From Fragum whitleyi (Eukaryota > Mollusca > Bivalvia > Cardiida > Cardiidae): a stretch of DNA of 64,000 nt. The translations under genes and the position numbers were made by a program. Under the pieces are notes generated by a model that worked only from the letters and a program-made list of their open reading frames with translations, ran no database searches and had not been told where the DNA came from. The first letter of the stretch is position 1, and the number at the start of each line of letters is the position of its first letter. The stretch spans positions 30,968,708-31,032,707 of the forward strand of contig OX411559.1 in NCBI GenBank assembly GCA_948146395.1, in the 5' to 3' direction. Positions 1 to 10,999 of this stretch are shown piece after piece.

Positions 1-465
1 TATAAAATCTAAGTAATAAAAATAACAAAGGGCAATAACTCCAAAAGTATGCAAGCAAGAGTTGTAGTTCAGAAGTATGGCACTTCTCCTCCATGAGATC
101 TATCCACCCATAAAGATTCAAGTTGATAGCTACTATACTTTAGGAGATATGCCCCAGACAAAATTTAAGTATAAAAAATAACAAAGGGCAATAACTCCAA
201 AATTATGCAAGCAAGAGTTGCAGTTCTTGTACACTGCACTTCGCCTCTATGAGATCTATCCACCCATAAAGTTTCAAGTTGATAGCTATTATACTTTAGG
301 AGATATGCTCCAGACATAATCTAAGTATCAAAAATAACAAAGGACAATAACTCCAAAATTATGCAAGCAAGAGTTGTAGTTCTTGTGCACTGCACTTCTC
401 CTCCATAAGATCTATCCACCCATGAGGTTTCAAGTTGATAGCTATTAAACTTTAGGAGATATTCT
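1..465. repeat. Tandem repeat, three units of about 156 bp
   Basis: The phrase aataacaaagggcaataact recurs near 21, 178 and 333, so the spacing is 157 then 155 bp. Each unit goes on through 'gcaagcaagagtt' and 'tatccaccca' to 'tttaggagatat'. The array enters from the left edge, so it may be longer. No coding capacity is visible. Seen directly; its parent element is unknown. Confidence 0.85.
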
Positions 466-469
466 CTGT

Positions 470-1345
470 GGTCAGATTGCAAGGACTCAAATAAGGTGTT
501 ATCTTATACAGCAAACATAAAGGTAGCAAACATTAAACCCCCTTTTTGCATGACATATTTTTAGACACAAATATCAAATACTTTATGGTAAAGGGCTTCT
601 GATTTGCTACTGAAATGTGAAATTTCATCAAATTCTGAGCATGAGACTAGTAGGAGAAATGAAAGAATAACTGAATTTTACGCGCTAGCGTAAAGGTAAC
701 AAACATTTAGCCCCCTTTCTCCATGATATTTTTTTTACGTTAATTTCAAATTGTTTATAGTAAAGGGCATCTGATTTGCTACTCAAATATGAAATTTCAC
801 TAAATTCTGACTCTAAGACTAGGAGAAATTCGGGAAAAACTGTTTTTTACCCTAAGTCCCCTTTTCCCGTGACGAGGCCTCAAATCCAAAAACCGTCACA
901 GATGCATCAACACTATATCATAGGAAGTTCACATGGTAAGTTTCATTTGATTTGTCCCAAGGGTTATGGAGAAATAGGTGGGGACGGACGGACGGACGGA
1001 CGGGCGGACGGAATTACCATTTTACATGCTAACGTAAGGTAACAAACATTTAGCCCCCTTTTTCCATGATATATAAATTTTTACGTTAATTTCAAATTGT
1101 TTATAGTAAAGGGCATCTGATTTGCTACTCAAATATGAAATTTCACTAAATTCTGACTCTTAGACTAGGAGAAATTTGGGAAAAACTGTTTTTTACCCTA
1201 AGTCCCCTTTTCCCGTGACGAGGCCTCAAATCCAAAAACCGTCACAGATGCATCATCACTATATAATAGGAAGTTCACATGGTAAGTTTCATTTGCTTTG
1301 ACCAAAGGGTTATGGAGAAATAGGTAGGGACGGACGGACGGATGG
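470..1345. repeat. Direct repeat of about 343 bp with a weaker third unit
   Basis: Units starting near 696 and 1039 share 'gtaacaaacatttagccccc', the 'agtaaagggcatctgatttg' stretch and the end 'gggttatggagaaatagg', each followed by a run of GGAC repeats. A diverged unit covers about 530-660. Open frames here are shadows of the repeat. It looks like the end of a dispersed element that was duplicated with its microsatellite tail. Confidence 0.75.
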
Positions 1346-1440
1346 ACGGACGGACGGATGGACGGACGGATGGATGGACGGACGGACGGATGGACGGACG
1401 GACGGATGGACGGACGGACGGAATTACGGACGGACGGGCA
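1325..1440. repeat. GGAC/GGAT microsatellite
   Basis: About 115 bp of 4-bp units cggacggacggatgga with scattered C/T changes. A short version lies at 982-1012, at the end of the previous repeat unit. The Pro/Ser/Arg-rich reverse frames here are translation artefacts of this repeat. Confidence 0.9.
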
Positions 1441-1620
1441 GACGAAGCGGCGGCTATATGCTCTGCCTTCGGGGAGCATAAAAATGCTTGCGAATGTTTT
1501 GAAATGATACCCCGCTTCGCATGAAAGTACAAGAGCAAAGCGGGGTAGTATACATGTACTTTTACGTTTCACACTTTTTGGTGAACGAAATTTTCGTTCA
1601 CCAGTGTTATATACCGTGTA
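1441..1620. mobile_element. Fragment of palindromic MITE
   Basis: The stretch contains 'gcgaatgttttgaaatgataccccgct' and, inverted, 'agcggggtagtata'. It ends in the short hairpin ggtgaacgaaattttcgttcacc (about 1580-1602). The same arms occur in a complete palindrome near 23.82-23.97 kb, so I read this as a partial copy of that family. Confidence 0.5.
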
Positions 1621-3331
1621 TGGAAAATCCTGTTGGATCTTAATAGGTTTTAAATAAAGCAGTACCTCTTTAGATTCAATTTAGTATATCTAGATACTTC
1701 TCTCTACAAAATCACTGTTTGTATCGTGAAATGCATGATTCTAGCATTCTCCATCAAGTGAAGATAATGAAAATTACCCTTTAAAAACACAAAAATATCT
1801 TGGAATGTCTATACGGGCGAATTTTTGATCGGCGTAAGATTGTCGAGAGTTGAGAGCAAAAACAAAGGTTGTGTCTGTACACTGTATAGACAGATACTAT
1901 GTTTTTGATTTAAACCTTCGCTATTGCAACTTGTAGTAATTTGCCGGAAATGTGTGTTTACTGAGGTCGTGAACTCTTGAACTTCTACACACCCCTGATT
2001 GGCTATACCCCACGTGACCTACTACGATTTTACCTGCCTTCTTATGAATGAAGTCTTTGCTTATAAATTACGAAAGGTCAAGTTTACAAACGAATGGAAT
2101 GTTCCTGCCGTATTTCTCCCATTAAACGCGCCCGAGCGCGATGCAAAACGTTGTGGGGGCGCTATTATTTCAGACTCTTTTACTTAATTAAAAAAAATTA
2201 CGTATTTTGGTACCTAAGAAAAGCAAACTGTTAACATGTTCGTATTTATCGATTGAAATACGAACGTTACCCAATACGCTTTTCTATTTATCTATTAAGG
2301 CTATAGATTTAAAAAATTAAATAAAATATTAGCTAATGAATTGTAATTCTGTCATTTTAAGTCATCTATCGAAATACGGTCACCCTCGACCATTAATTGC
2401 AGCTTTCAAAAGCAAGTGATTGTGTTAGCAGAAGCCGAGATTATTATTATTGTTATTATTTGTACAAGGTAGGAAGTTCCAGACGATGCAATATTCAATG
2501 TTCCGCTACCGATGGACAAAGCGGTCTAATAAATCATTACCTATTCACGTATGAAATAAATAATCCTGTATTAAATCCTAAAATTTCGTGATGTGTAAAT
2601 GCACCCGGTACATGAAATGAAAGTGTTTCGTAGTGAAAACACAAAACGTCTGGAGCTAGCTGGGTCACCGCGTGTCGGCACCCTTTGAAGTCCCCAGATT
2701 CTTGCAAGCGGCGACGTCGCTTTTGAAATAAGTCACACACGAGATTTTACGGGGTTTTTCCTATTTTAACAGTATGAATTGTGACTAGGATTTAATCATT
2801 TGACTCGGATATTTTGTATATTTGCAGAAGGTGAAATGATTTCAGAAATATTTTCGTAACAACGAAAGGGGATTTTGTTCGCATGTGACTTATGAAGAAC
2901 AACGAGAAATAGTTTTAATTTTGTGTTAAATTTTAACCTTTCGCACTTCCGGAAGTTTAGGAAGCGCTAGTTTTTCAGATGTTGAACGATCTTTTAATGA
3001 CGCAACCAGCCTTATCCTGATAGGAATTTAAGATAATTTAATCTAATGAACATTACGTCGTGGAGTAGCAGCTTTTGAATTTAAATTCGAGACCGGATTT
3101 TTCACCACGGACCATGGACGGTTGGCTGCTGTTGATCGTATAGTCAAGGGCCTGGGAATCGTATTTATGGGGGAGCGCGTTTATTAGGCAGGGCGCGTCT
3201 AAATTCTCATTGAAACATAAACAAGCACCACTTGACCGTGACCAACCTTGATATGAAATAAAATTTAAACCATTACCAGACAACTTATGTTCTCAACTAC
3301 CAAATTTACACCTCTTGCTTAAATCCCGTTT
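1621..3331. other. Intergenic stretch without recognised gene
   Basis: Only short open frames without family resemblance are present. A run of tattattattgttattatt near 2441-2460 is low-complexity. I see no repeat of this stretch elsewhere in the window, so it may be unique DNA, but nothing supports a gene. Confidence 0.5.
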
Positions 3332-4180
3332 TTAGCTCCACTGGCTGAAAGCCACTGGGGCTATTGTCATGGCGTTGTGTCCGTCGTGTCTCCGTCCGTC
3401 TGTGCGTCCGTGCGTGTGGTCGTAAACTTTTTCTTTAAAAATCTTCTCCTCAGCAACTACTGGATGGATTTCAACCAAACTTCACAGGAATGATCCTTGG
3501 GTGACCCTCTTTCAAAGTTGTTCAAGAAATTTTGATCCAATGAAAACATGGATTTAATGGGCGTGGCTAATTTCCAAATATGGTAAAAAGTGACTTTTCT
3601 CAGGTTCTAATTGATGGATACCAATTAAATTTTACATGAATGATCCTTGTGTGACTGTTTATCAGTCTACAAAAAATTATTGTGATCAGATGAAAAATAT
3701 GTATTTTATAGGCGGAAGTCGTTTTTCTATATGTTATATAGTGGAAACTTTGAAAAATCATTTTCTCAGAATCTAACAGACAGATATCAACCAAATTTTA
3801 CATGAATGATCCTTTGGTGACCCTTTATCAGTCTACCAAAGATTATTGTGATCGGATGAAAAATTTGTATTTTATGGTCGGAGGTCATTTCCACTATATG
3901 TTATATAGTGGAAACTTTGAAAATCAATTTCTCAGAATGTAACTGATGGATATTAATCAAACTTCATTAGTATGATCCTTGTGTGATCCATTATCATGCA
4001 GCCAAAAATTATTCGGAAGTCATTTCCCTATATGTTATAATAGTGGAAACTTTGAAAATCATTTCAACATCAGTAAAACCCAAAATATATAAAAAATCTA
4101 GTCAAAACTTAGATTTGCTATTACAAGAAATTCAAGCCTGTGGAGCGACACAAGCCATTCATGGCTTTCTAGTTATCTTA
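3332..4180 (+). mobile_element. Dispersed repeat, copy 1, with internal 150-166 bp sub-repeats
   Basis: The left end is a short hairpin (ccactggctgaaagccactgg) followed by a cgtccgt-rich stretch. The right end is 'gccattcatggctttctagt'. Inside, 'atgaatgatccttgggtgac' variants recur near 3490, 3635, 3800 and 3965, giving sub-repeats of 150-166 bp. A second full copy lies at 5370-6083 in the same orientation. No protein is encoded, so it is probably a non-autonomous element. The class is not recognised from the sequence. Confidence 0.7.
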
Positions 4181-5201
4181 AAGCTTGTTGTTGCATACTT
4201 GTGTAATGTAAATATCTTCGGTTACGGGTATTTTTGTATCATATTACCCAAATCCAATTTCCTGGTTTTTTTTTTCGTTTCAAACAAGGCCGGAAAACAG
4301 GGGATATAGCAATCTCGGTACGATTTACTGTTAATATATGAATGTCGTGAATAGATAAATAAATAAAAGAATCAAATGAACAAATATCCCAACACGATAG
4401 ACCTAATTTCAAATTTTAACATCGAATGGATTTTTTTTTCAAAGTACTTGACATCGTAACTACAACTGTATAGTAGCGCTTCTATCCCTCGGATGGCTCT
4501 AGAATTACCTCAATACAATCATTCATCTATTTGTTTTACCGGAAGTATGTAAAATATTACAGAAAACGAAACTTGGATTGTGAATCAATCGCCTGTGGAC
4601 TGGAGCATCTTTACCTTAATATGGAAATTGGTATTTCTCGCACCAGAACTATAATGAGCATACATCCGTACGTAGCTGCCATCTTCTACCCTCTTAGGTT
4701 TACGATTATCTGCCGTTTGGTAGGAGCAATAGAATTTAAAAAACGACTATATTTGGACAATTCATTAGCTGTACAAAATACCTTCCTACATAGATTTCAT
4801 CGAATTATTTTTTGTTTTATTTTTGTTTTGTTTTTTTAATTATTTTTTACGCAATGGCATCAGATGATTATTCTTTCACGAGACTGAATATTACCGAAAG
4901 AGACCAAAACCCTGTAATTACAATTACGAAACAGCGGTCTTTTAATTCGGAGGAGGGGGGGGGGGCATTCAGGTCGTACCAGAGCCATAGCGGATAACGC
5001 TTAAAAGTCAAAATTCAGAAAGACTGCTGTTTATTCTGCTAAAATATGGGTTCCGCATGTGGAAATTGAATTACCTTTCTGACTGCTATTTTTTTAGTTA
5101 AGAAAAGAATCATGAGTCTAGACACTATAGTTGCCTGTTTTCTTTTCTCTAGGCTTATCGCTCTCTGTCTATCGGTCTGTCTCTGTCTGTCACTCTCTCT
5201 A
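4181..5201. other. Intergenic stretch without recognised gene
   Basis: Contains a G10 homopolymer near 4957-4966 and T-rich runs. Open frames up to about 100 codons show no domain or motif. Nothing else is supported. Confidence 0.4.
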
Positions 5202-5369
5202 CCTTTCTTTTCCTCTCTTTCTCATTCTTTGAATTTAGAATTTTGACGAGACACTTTCCCTTGATTATTTTTTATATTTATAATTTCTCTTTCTTTTTTT
5301 CCTTTCTTTTCCTCTCTTTCTCATTCTTTGAATTTAGAATTTTGACGAGACACTTTCCCTTGATTATTA
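5202..5369. repeat. Local direct duplication of about 68 bp flanking AT-rich spacer
   Basis: The segment from cctttcttttcctctctttc to 'cccttgattatt' is present at 5202-5270 and again at 5301-5369. The spacer ttttttatatttataatttc between them reappears at about 6079-6100, on the far side of the dispersed repeat copy at 5370-6083. The order A-B-A-element-B suggests a tandem duplication followed by insertion. Confidence 0.7.
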
Positions 5370-6083
5370 GCTCCACTGGCTGAAAGCCACTGGGGCTATT
5401 GTCATGGCGTTGTGTCCGTCGTGCGTCCGTCCGTACGTGCGTCCGTGCGTCCGTGCGTCCGGTCGTAAACTTTTACTTTAAAAATCTTCTCCTCAGAAAC
5501 TACTGGATGGATTTCAACCAAACTTCACAGGAATGATCCTTGGGTGACCCTCTTTCAAAGTTGTTCAAGAAATTTTGATCCAATGAAAAACACGGATTTA
5601 GTGGGCGTGGCTAATTTCCAAATATGGTAAAAAGTGACTTTTCTCAGGTTCTAATCAATGGATACCAATAGAATTTTACATGAATGATCCTTGGGTGACC
5701 CTTTATCAGTCTACCAAAAATTATTGTTATCAGATGAAAAATATGTATTTTATGGGCAGAGGTCATTTCTCTATATGTCATATAGTGGAAACTTTGAAAA
5801 CCAATTTCTCAGAATGTAACAGATGGATATCAATCAAACTTCATAAGTATGAATCTTTGGTGATCCATTACCATGCAGCCAAAAATAATTTTGATTGGAT
5901 GAAAACTATGTCTTTTATGGGCGGAGGTCATTTCTCTATATGTTATAATAGTGGAAATTTTTAAAATCATCTCAACATCAGTGCAACCCAAAATATCTAA
6001 AAATCTAGTCAAAACTTAGATTTGCTATTACAAGAATTTCAAGCCTGTGGAGCGACTCAAGCCATTCATGGCTTTCTAGTTTT
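5370..6083 (+). mobile_element. Dispersed repeat, copy 2
   Basis: Same head hairpin, cgtccgt-rich stretch, internal sub-repeats and 'ggctttctagt' end as the copy at 3332-4180, with about one sub-repeat fewer. The flanks show duplicated target sequence (see 5202-5369). Confidence 0.75.
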
Positions 6084-6523
6084 TTATATTTATAATTTCT
6101 CTTTTCTCAACGAATTCAATATATCACTTTAGAATGCCAACAGATTCGTTCACCATCAGTACTTTCAGTGCTTTGATTAATCTCGGACTAGATGCATTCC
6201 AAGTATTAATGTTAAAAATGTGATTCGTTTTCGTTTGAAAAATATAATTGACCTTGACAATTATAGCGTCGTAAATTCGTATTTTGTAATTGTTCATAGA
6301 TTGATTTGTAACAGATTGATCAGCCCGTTTCTACTTTCAATTACCTTGCGTAGTAAATAAACGAGAGCCGATGCTGCCTTCGATGAAAAAGAAACAAAAC
6401 ATGCAACATATTCGATTCATCTGATCAAGATCGTAACAATAAATGGGCTCAAGTTATATTTCAACAAACTTCGGTTCGTCTTTCTTTTCTTGAAGTTCAA
6501 CACATTTTTAATTATATGACTAC

Positions 6524-6967
6524 TTACAGCTAATTACATCGTCAAATTGACATTCCACTCAATCAAAACCATTCTACATCGCTCACTCAGCGCTCCATTC
6601 AATCATTCCAAACACTCACTCAAATCGATCAAAAACGCTCCAAACTCACTGAAAAACATATAACAACAGCTTCGTTCATAATAAAAATAGCTGGGAAAGA
6701 AATCGCGATTTCACTTATCTAATTGAAATCTTAAGCGTCTGATAGGTTCTTGAAGAAAAATGGAGCTATATAAAGAACTTGTATGCATATTTTATTAAAG
6801 GGAGGTAATCAATATTGCAAATTTTGTTCATCCTGAACAAAATTTGCAATAGTTGATTACTTCCCATTAAATTCACTCAAAACTCGCTCCACACACTCAT
6901 TCAATTTCATTCCTAAATCATTCTATAACCATTCACCTTGTCAATTATACGATGTTGTTAACTGTAA
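6524..6967 (+). mobile_element. MITE family A, complete copy
   Basis: About 440 bp. The ends are inverted versions of TTACAGTTAACAACATCGTG (here slightly diverged), followed on both sides by attcaattt/ctcactcagcgctccattca-type sequence. The middle is a hairpin of ggaggtaatcaatattgcaa against its complement, around 6800-6868. It has no coding capacity. It is the commonest element of this window, with more than ten copies, mostly in introns of the gene at 36-54 kb. It is probably mobilised by a transposase encoded elsewhere. Confidence 0.8.
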
Positions 6968-7006
6968 ACTAGGCGAAATCGCCGCGATAACGATCGGGAC
7001 CTCATT

Positions 7007-7157
7007 AAGGTAGTGGACCCGTAATAGTTCCATAACATTTCTGAACTCATGATCTTTCACAATGTTGACCGAGGTTTCCTAATGAAAAATCATTAGGAAA
7101 CCTCGGTTAACATTGTTAAATTTCATCACTTCCAAAACATTACGGGTCCACTACCTA
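7007..7157. mobile_element. MITE family B, hairpin element
   Basis: A 151-bp near-palindrome. Its ends are aaggtagtggacccgtaat and the inverse, and its centre is ggtttcctaatgaaaaatca followed by its complement. Other copies lie at 10373-10540, 38824-38990 and, as a fragment, 49888-49955. Non-coding. Confidence 0.8.
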
Positions 7158-7589
7158 AAACAATGCTAGAAATTAGAAAGTCACGTCACCATGACAGTTT
7201 CACATCACGTGATCTATGACACCATGTTTGTTTCCAAATTGTGCAGGTGCGCATTGATATATATCATGTTAATAAGCATTCCATTCATTACTTGAATTTG
7301 TACGCATAAAATGAAGCTAACAGGTGTTAGGTAGTTATTAATCGATGTAATTTGGAGTCTTGCACTGTTTGCAAATTGTAAACTTACAATGCACAGAAAA
7401 TTGGAGTTGTATGTGTAAAGGCTGAGGACAACACACGTATTTCTAACTTATTTATGAAGGAAACCCTGTGTTGTAGGTTTAAATTCTAAGTCGAAAAGGG
7501 GGATAATTTGCATAAAATTCATTCACAGTTATCCCCCGTGGTAGTACTGCTTGCTTTTTTTTGTTAGTGAACATATGTGCCATACACAT

Positions 7590-7760
7590 TCGGCGCGATT
7601 ACTGCCCTACGTTCAGAATGAAAATTTCGCTAAACATTGAAAAGGTCTACTCCGCTTTGAACGTGTTCACAAATACAAAGCAAGGTACAATTTCTAAACG
7701 TTCACAAGTGTTTTCGTATCCTCAACGCAGAACTGGTTCATTCTCGAGGAAGCGGAATCG
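7590..7760. mobile_element. Diverged palindromic MITE
   Basis: The arms 'ccctacgttcagaatgaaaa' and the later 'ttttcgtatcctcaacgcag' are roughly inverted. The centre has 'aacgtgttcac'. It resembles the palindrome at 23.82-23.97 kb and the stretches near 17.60-17.76 and 20.42-20.53 kb. Weakly supported. Confidence 0.4.
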
Positions 7761-7769
7761 AGATAGATT

Positions 7770-8210
7770 AATTTAAGCTATATGAACTTACATTAACATT
7801 ATATCTGTTAAAAAAGGGCAGCATTTTGGTAAGCGTTAAATGCTATTTAAAAGCAAAGGACATCTGGACGCCTTAATTGACTAAAATTGCATTGAAATAT
7901 CTTTTTTAAGAAGGGCCTTTGTTAAATGGGCGTATCCTTTGATACGATAATTTTATCCACCCATACTCAAATCGCAACAAAGCTAGTGAACATATCAACC
8001 CTTTTCTTCTTTGAGGAACAAATCAATTTCATGCAACATAAAATAATGAAATAGGAACAAAAAAAAAAAACTGTCAACTTTGTATCATATGAAACTGCTA
8101 TATTTGCGAAAGGTTGTCTTTTTTATTCGGAAAGAAGCTTAAAATAAGAAACATAGAAGATATTTAGACAGAATTTACTTGTTTTCATCAGAACAAAGTA
8201 AATAGAATAA
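7770..8210. other. Stretch without recognised feature
   Basis: AT-rich non-coding DNA with an A-run near 8059-8070. No repeat partner was noticed in the window. Confidence 0.35.
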
Positions 8211-8212
8211 GT

Positions 8213-8768
8213 GTGACGCGTAACGCGAAAAGGGACTATCTGTAAACTTCGTAAAAATTAAAATTTGAAAAAGAGATTGGTTCTAGAACAGGCCAACCAG
8301 CGGTCGCATTTCGAAAATTCCTTCAAAGGAAGGTAGATTAATTATTCTAGATGGTTCTAGAACAGGCCAACCAGCGGTCGCATTTCGAAAATTCTTTCAA
8401 AGGAAGGTAGATTAATTATTCTAGATGGTTCTAGAACAGGCCAACCAGCAGTCGCATTTCGAAAATTCTTTCAAATGAAGGTAGATTAATTATTCTAGAT
8501 GGTTCTAGAACAGGCCAACCAGCGGTCGCATTTCGAATATTCTTTCAAAGGAAGGTAGATTAATTATTCTAGATGGTTCTAGAACAGGCCAACCAGCGGT
8601 CACAATTCGAAAATTCTTTCAAAGGAAGGTAGATTAATTATTCTAGATTCAGAAAATTAGTAAAGCGCGAAAAGTTTCGATCATAGTCAGTCTTCGCAAT
8701 CCGCACAGACTGACAAGGGTCGACACTTTACGCTCTACCTAGATGTTCCCTTTTTCGCGTGACAGGTC
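8213..8768. mobile_element. MITE family C with internally amplified 74-bp unit
   Basis: The ends carry inverted GCGAAAAGGGAC / GTTCCCTTTTTCGC. Inside are the 5 x 74 bp array and then a small hairpin (gtcagtct ... cagactgac). The copy at 19430-19680, on the other strand, has the same ends and the same order but only one 74-bp unit, so the array grew within this copy. Divergent relatives lie at 22376-22500, 54640-54850 and 56335-56530. Confidence 0.75.
8279..8648. repeat. Tandem array, 5 x 74 bp
   Basis: Unit starts are at 8279, 8353, 8427, 8501 and 8575, exactly 74 bp apart. Each unit begins ggttctagaacaggccaacc and ends attaattattctagat. The units differ by only a few bases, which points to recent amplification. 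Part of the family C MITE. Confidence 0.95.
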
Positions 8769-9611
8769 ATAATTATAGTATTAGCCCTTATCGTACTGTT
8801 CAGGACATATGCCTGCTTTACACCAAGTTTTTGAAGACAGTATCGAAGCTACAGATTGAGGGGGGTTTTGGATTTAAAATTAGATATTTTCAACTATACT
8901 TGCACAAAGTCTATGTTGTGGGTACCCACTGGAATTGTCTAGTCAAGACGATTCTAATGAGTACCCAAAACATAGGGTTTCAATGAGAAATAAAGATTTT
9001 AGACTGGCTTTACCCCTTCTCATCCTTTCCTCTGCAGTTAAAGATAGAAACATTCTGCATAGGCGTGCAGCCTGGACTTATCATATACCGCTTTCTTTTT
9101 CAAACATACTATGGGCAATATTTGAGCCAAACTTGGTTGAAAATAAAAATCAAATTAAGCTGGAAAAGGGTTAATATCTTAATACTTTCCCGTACAGTCT
9201 CGTAACTTTTCACAGTGAATTTCTCGTGATTTTCCCAAGTTTTATACCACGATTTCTTCACAAAACAAAACAAAAAAAAAAAAACAACAACAAAAAAACT
9301 CATTTTCTTTATTAAATTTCAACTGCAACCATTTTGAACTTGGACTAGTCTTAAATTTTGAAGAAAAAAAGAGATAAATATTACACAAATGTATTGGTAA
9401 AGAAACAGTATTAAAAGTAAGGAAATACCTTCCTAACATAATGAATGTCAAATTTACATCGTTAAAACATACATTGTCTGTCCTAACTTACATCTTTGTG
9501 TTACAAAAATGACATTTACAATTGAAATAAATAACAACCTTTAATGTATGAGAATTATGAACGTTAGTAGGAATGATTTGTTGAATAAAGTACCGACAAA
9601 TTTTGTGTGTT

Positions 9612-9885
9612 TTTTATGGGGTTTACGCCGCTTTTAACATTTTTTCAGATATATCGCAGCGAGTGGAGCACTTAAAAATGGATTCCTGGTATTTCTCACA
9701 CCAGTAATACCATCAAATACTTTCCTAGCCTCCAGCTGCTATCCCACATTGGTCTACGATTAGCGACCCATTGGTGGAAGACATATAGTCGGAAAGATTG
9801 AGTGCCGCCGGCGGGGATCGAACCCGGGACCTCTATATTAACTGTCCGACGCGTTACCAACTAAGCTATGACGGCGGCTACTACC
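9612..9885 (-). mobile_element. tRNA-derived SINE (family 1), nearly complete
   Basis: Read on the minus strand it starts with a tRNA-like head: an A-box-like 'tagcttagttggtaac' and a B-box 'gggttcgatcccc'. The shared body (ggttgataatcgtagacc-type, 'ggaggctaggaaag', 'accaggaatcca') follows, and the tail is 'gcggcgtaaa'. More than ten copies of this family occur in the window. Pol III promoter function is known for such heads; activity of this copy is not shown. Confidence 0.85.
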
Positions 9886-9969
9886 GAAAAATGCATACTT
9901 CAACTATATGCAAAGCAACTGATAAATCAAAAATACCCCCATTTTGTATGTACTTATTGGAATAGTCTT

Positions 9970-10258
9970 ATCAACCGGGACCTGTAGATTGACAGTTGGT
10001 AGCGCGTCTGACTGTCAATCTACAGGTCCCGGGTTTAATCCTCGAAGGCGGCACCCAGCCTTTCCGACTAGTTGTCTCTCACCAATGGGTTGATAATCGT
10101 AGACCTATTTGAGATAGCAGCTGGAGGCTAGGAAAGGATGCAATGGTAGTACTGGTGTGAGAAATACCAGGAATCCATTGTTAGGTGCTCAAACCGCCGC
10201 GATATAACTGAAAAAATTGTTGAAAGCAGCGTTAAACTCCATTCAATCAATCAATCAA
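9970..10258 (+). mobile_element. tRNA-derived SINE (family 1) with fold-back head
   Basis: Body and tail match the family. The first part of the tRNA-like head is replaced by an inverted copy of its own downstream part: the 22 bases at 9975-9996 are the exact reverse complement of 10011-10032, with 'tggtagcgcgtctg' between them. The tail ends in caatcaatcaatcaat. With the minus-strand copy at 9612-9885 it forms an inverted SINE pair. Confidence 0.85.
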
Positions 10259-10296
10259 TTTAATTTTACGTCCTGAGTGAGAGGAGAAATTACGAG

Positions 10297-10372
10297 GGAT
10301 AGCAACTGAAGGCTAGGAAAGGATGTTATGGTAGTACTGGTGTGAGATATACCAGGAATCCATTGTTAAGGT
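10297..10372 (+). mobile_element. SINE family 1 fragment
   Basis: About 75 bp of the SINE body (gatagcaactgaaggctagg ... accaggaatccattgtta), truncated at both ends and directly abutting a family B MITE. Confidence 0.7.
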
Positions 10373-10540
10373 AGTGTGGACCCGTAAAAGTTCCGCAACA
10401 TCCCGGAAAGCATGATCTTTCACAATGTTAACCGAGTCATCCTAATGAAAATCATTAAGAAACCTTGGTCAACACTTTTAAAGTTCATTACTTCCAAAAC
10501 GTTGCAGAACTATTACGGGTCCTTTTGCTTAAGTGCTCCA
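10373..10540. mobile_element. MITE family B, hairpin element
   Basis: It begins aaggtagtgtggacccgtaa, has the inverted centre cctaatgaaaatcattaag, and ends 'tattacgggtccttttgctt'. It matches the copies at 7007 and 38824. It sits inside or beside a SINE fragment. Confidence 0.75.
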
Positions 10541-10734
10541 GCCGTCGCGGTATAACAGAAAGCATGTTGAAATAGTACGTTTTTGGATAACGGCCAAGTA
10601 TTTTTAATATACCAGACCTCTGTTTATTTAGAAAGTCCATTATCGCCGATTATCCTGACCAAAACACTCAATTATACCACTCCTTTGCGTTTTTACATTA
10701 AATGTACACACGCATTGGAGTGGTTAAATAGTGT

Positions 10735-10826
10735 TTAAACCCAATAAATTGGAAAGAATCCATCTTACATTAAGAAATTTTCTTAATGGAAAATGGATTC
10801 CTCTCAATTAATTGGGTTTAATAACT
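10735..10826. mobile_element. Hairpin (MITE-like)
   Basis: gtttaaacccaataaattgg is followed by an inverted ccaatt/attgggttta arm, with the centre aagaaattttctt. The arms are about 40 bp with a few mismatches. No second copy was noticed, so the family is unknown. Confidence 0.55.
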
Positions 10827-10876
10827 CTTTCAACATCATTTCAATTCTTTTGCTAAGGTTGGGGGATGGAGTAAGT

Positions 10877-10998
10877 AAATGTTGATTTCACTGAGGTATG
10901 AAACTAAACATCTGTTCGCACGGTATGAAAGGCAAAGCGGATTCATTCATGAGCGAGATTATGTCTTTTTCGTTTCATACCTCCATGAAATCAACAAA
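10877..10998. mobile_element. Short MITE with 25-bp inverted ends
   Basis: The left end tgttgatttcactgaggtat and the right end atacctccatgaaatcaaca are inverted repeats with one mismatch. The interior of about 70 bp is non-coding. Confidence 0.65.
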
Positions 10999-10999
10999 A

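Noticed and set aside
1198..1572. Minus-strand open frame rich in Pro-Ser-Val-Arg
   Set aside because: Pure translation of the GGAC/GGAT microsatellite; both strands and several frames are open for the same reason.
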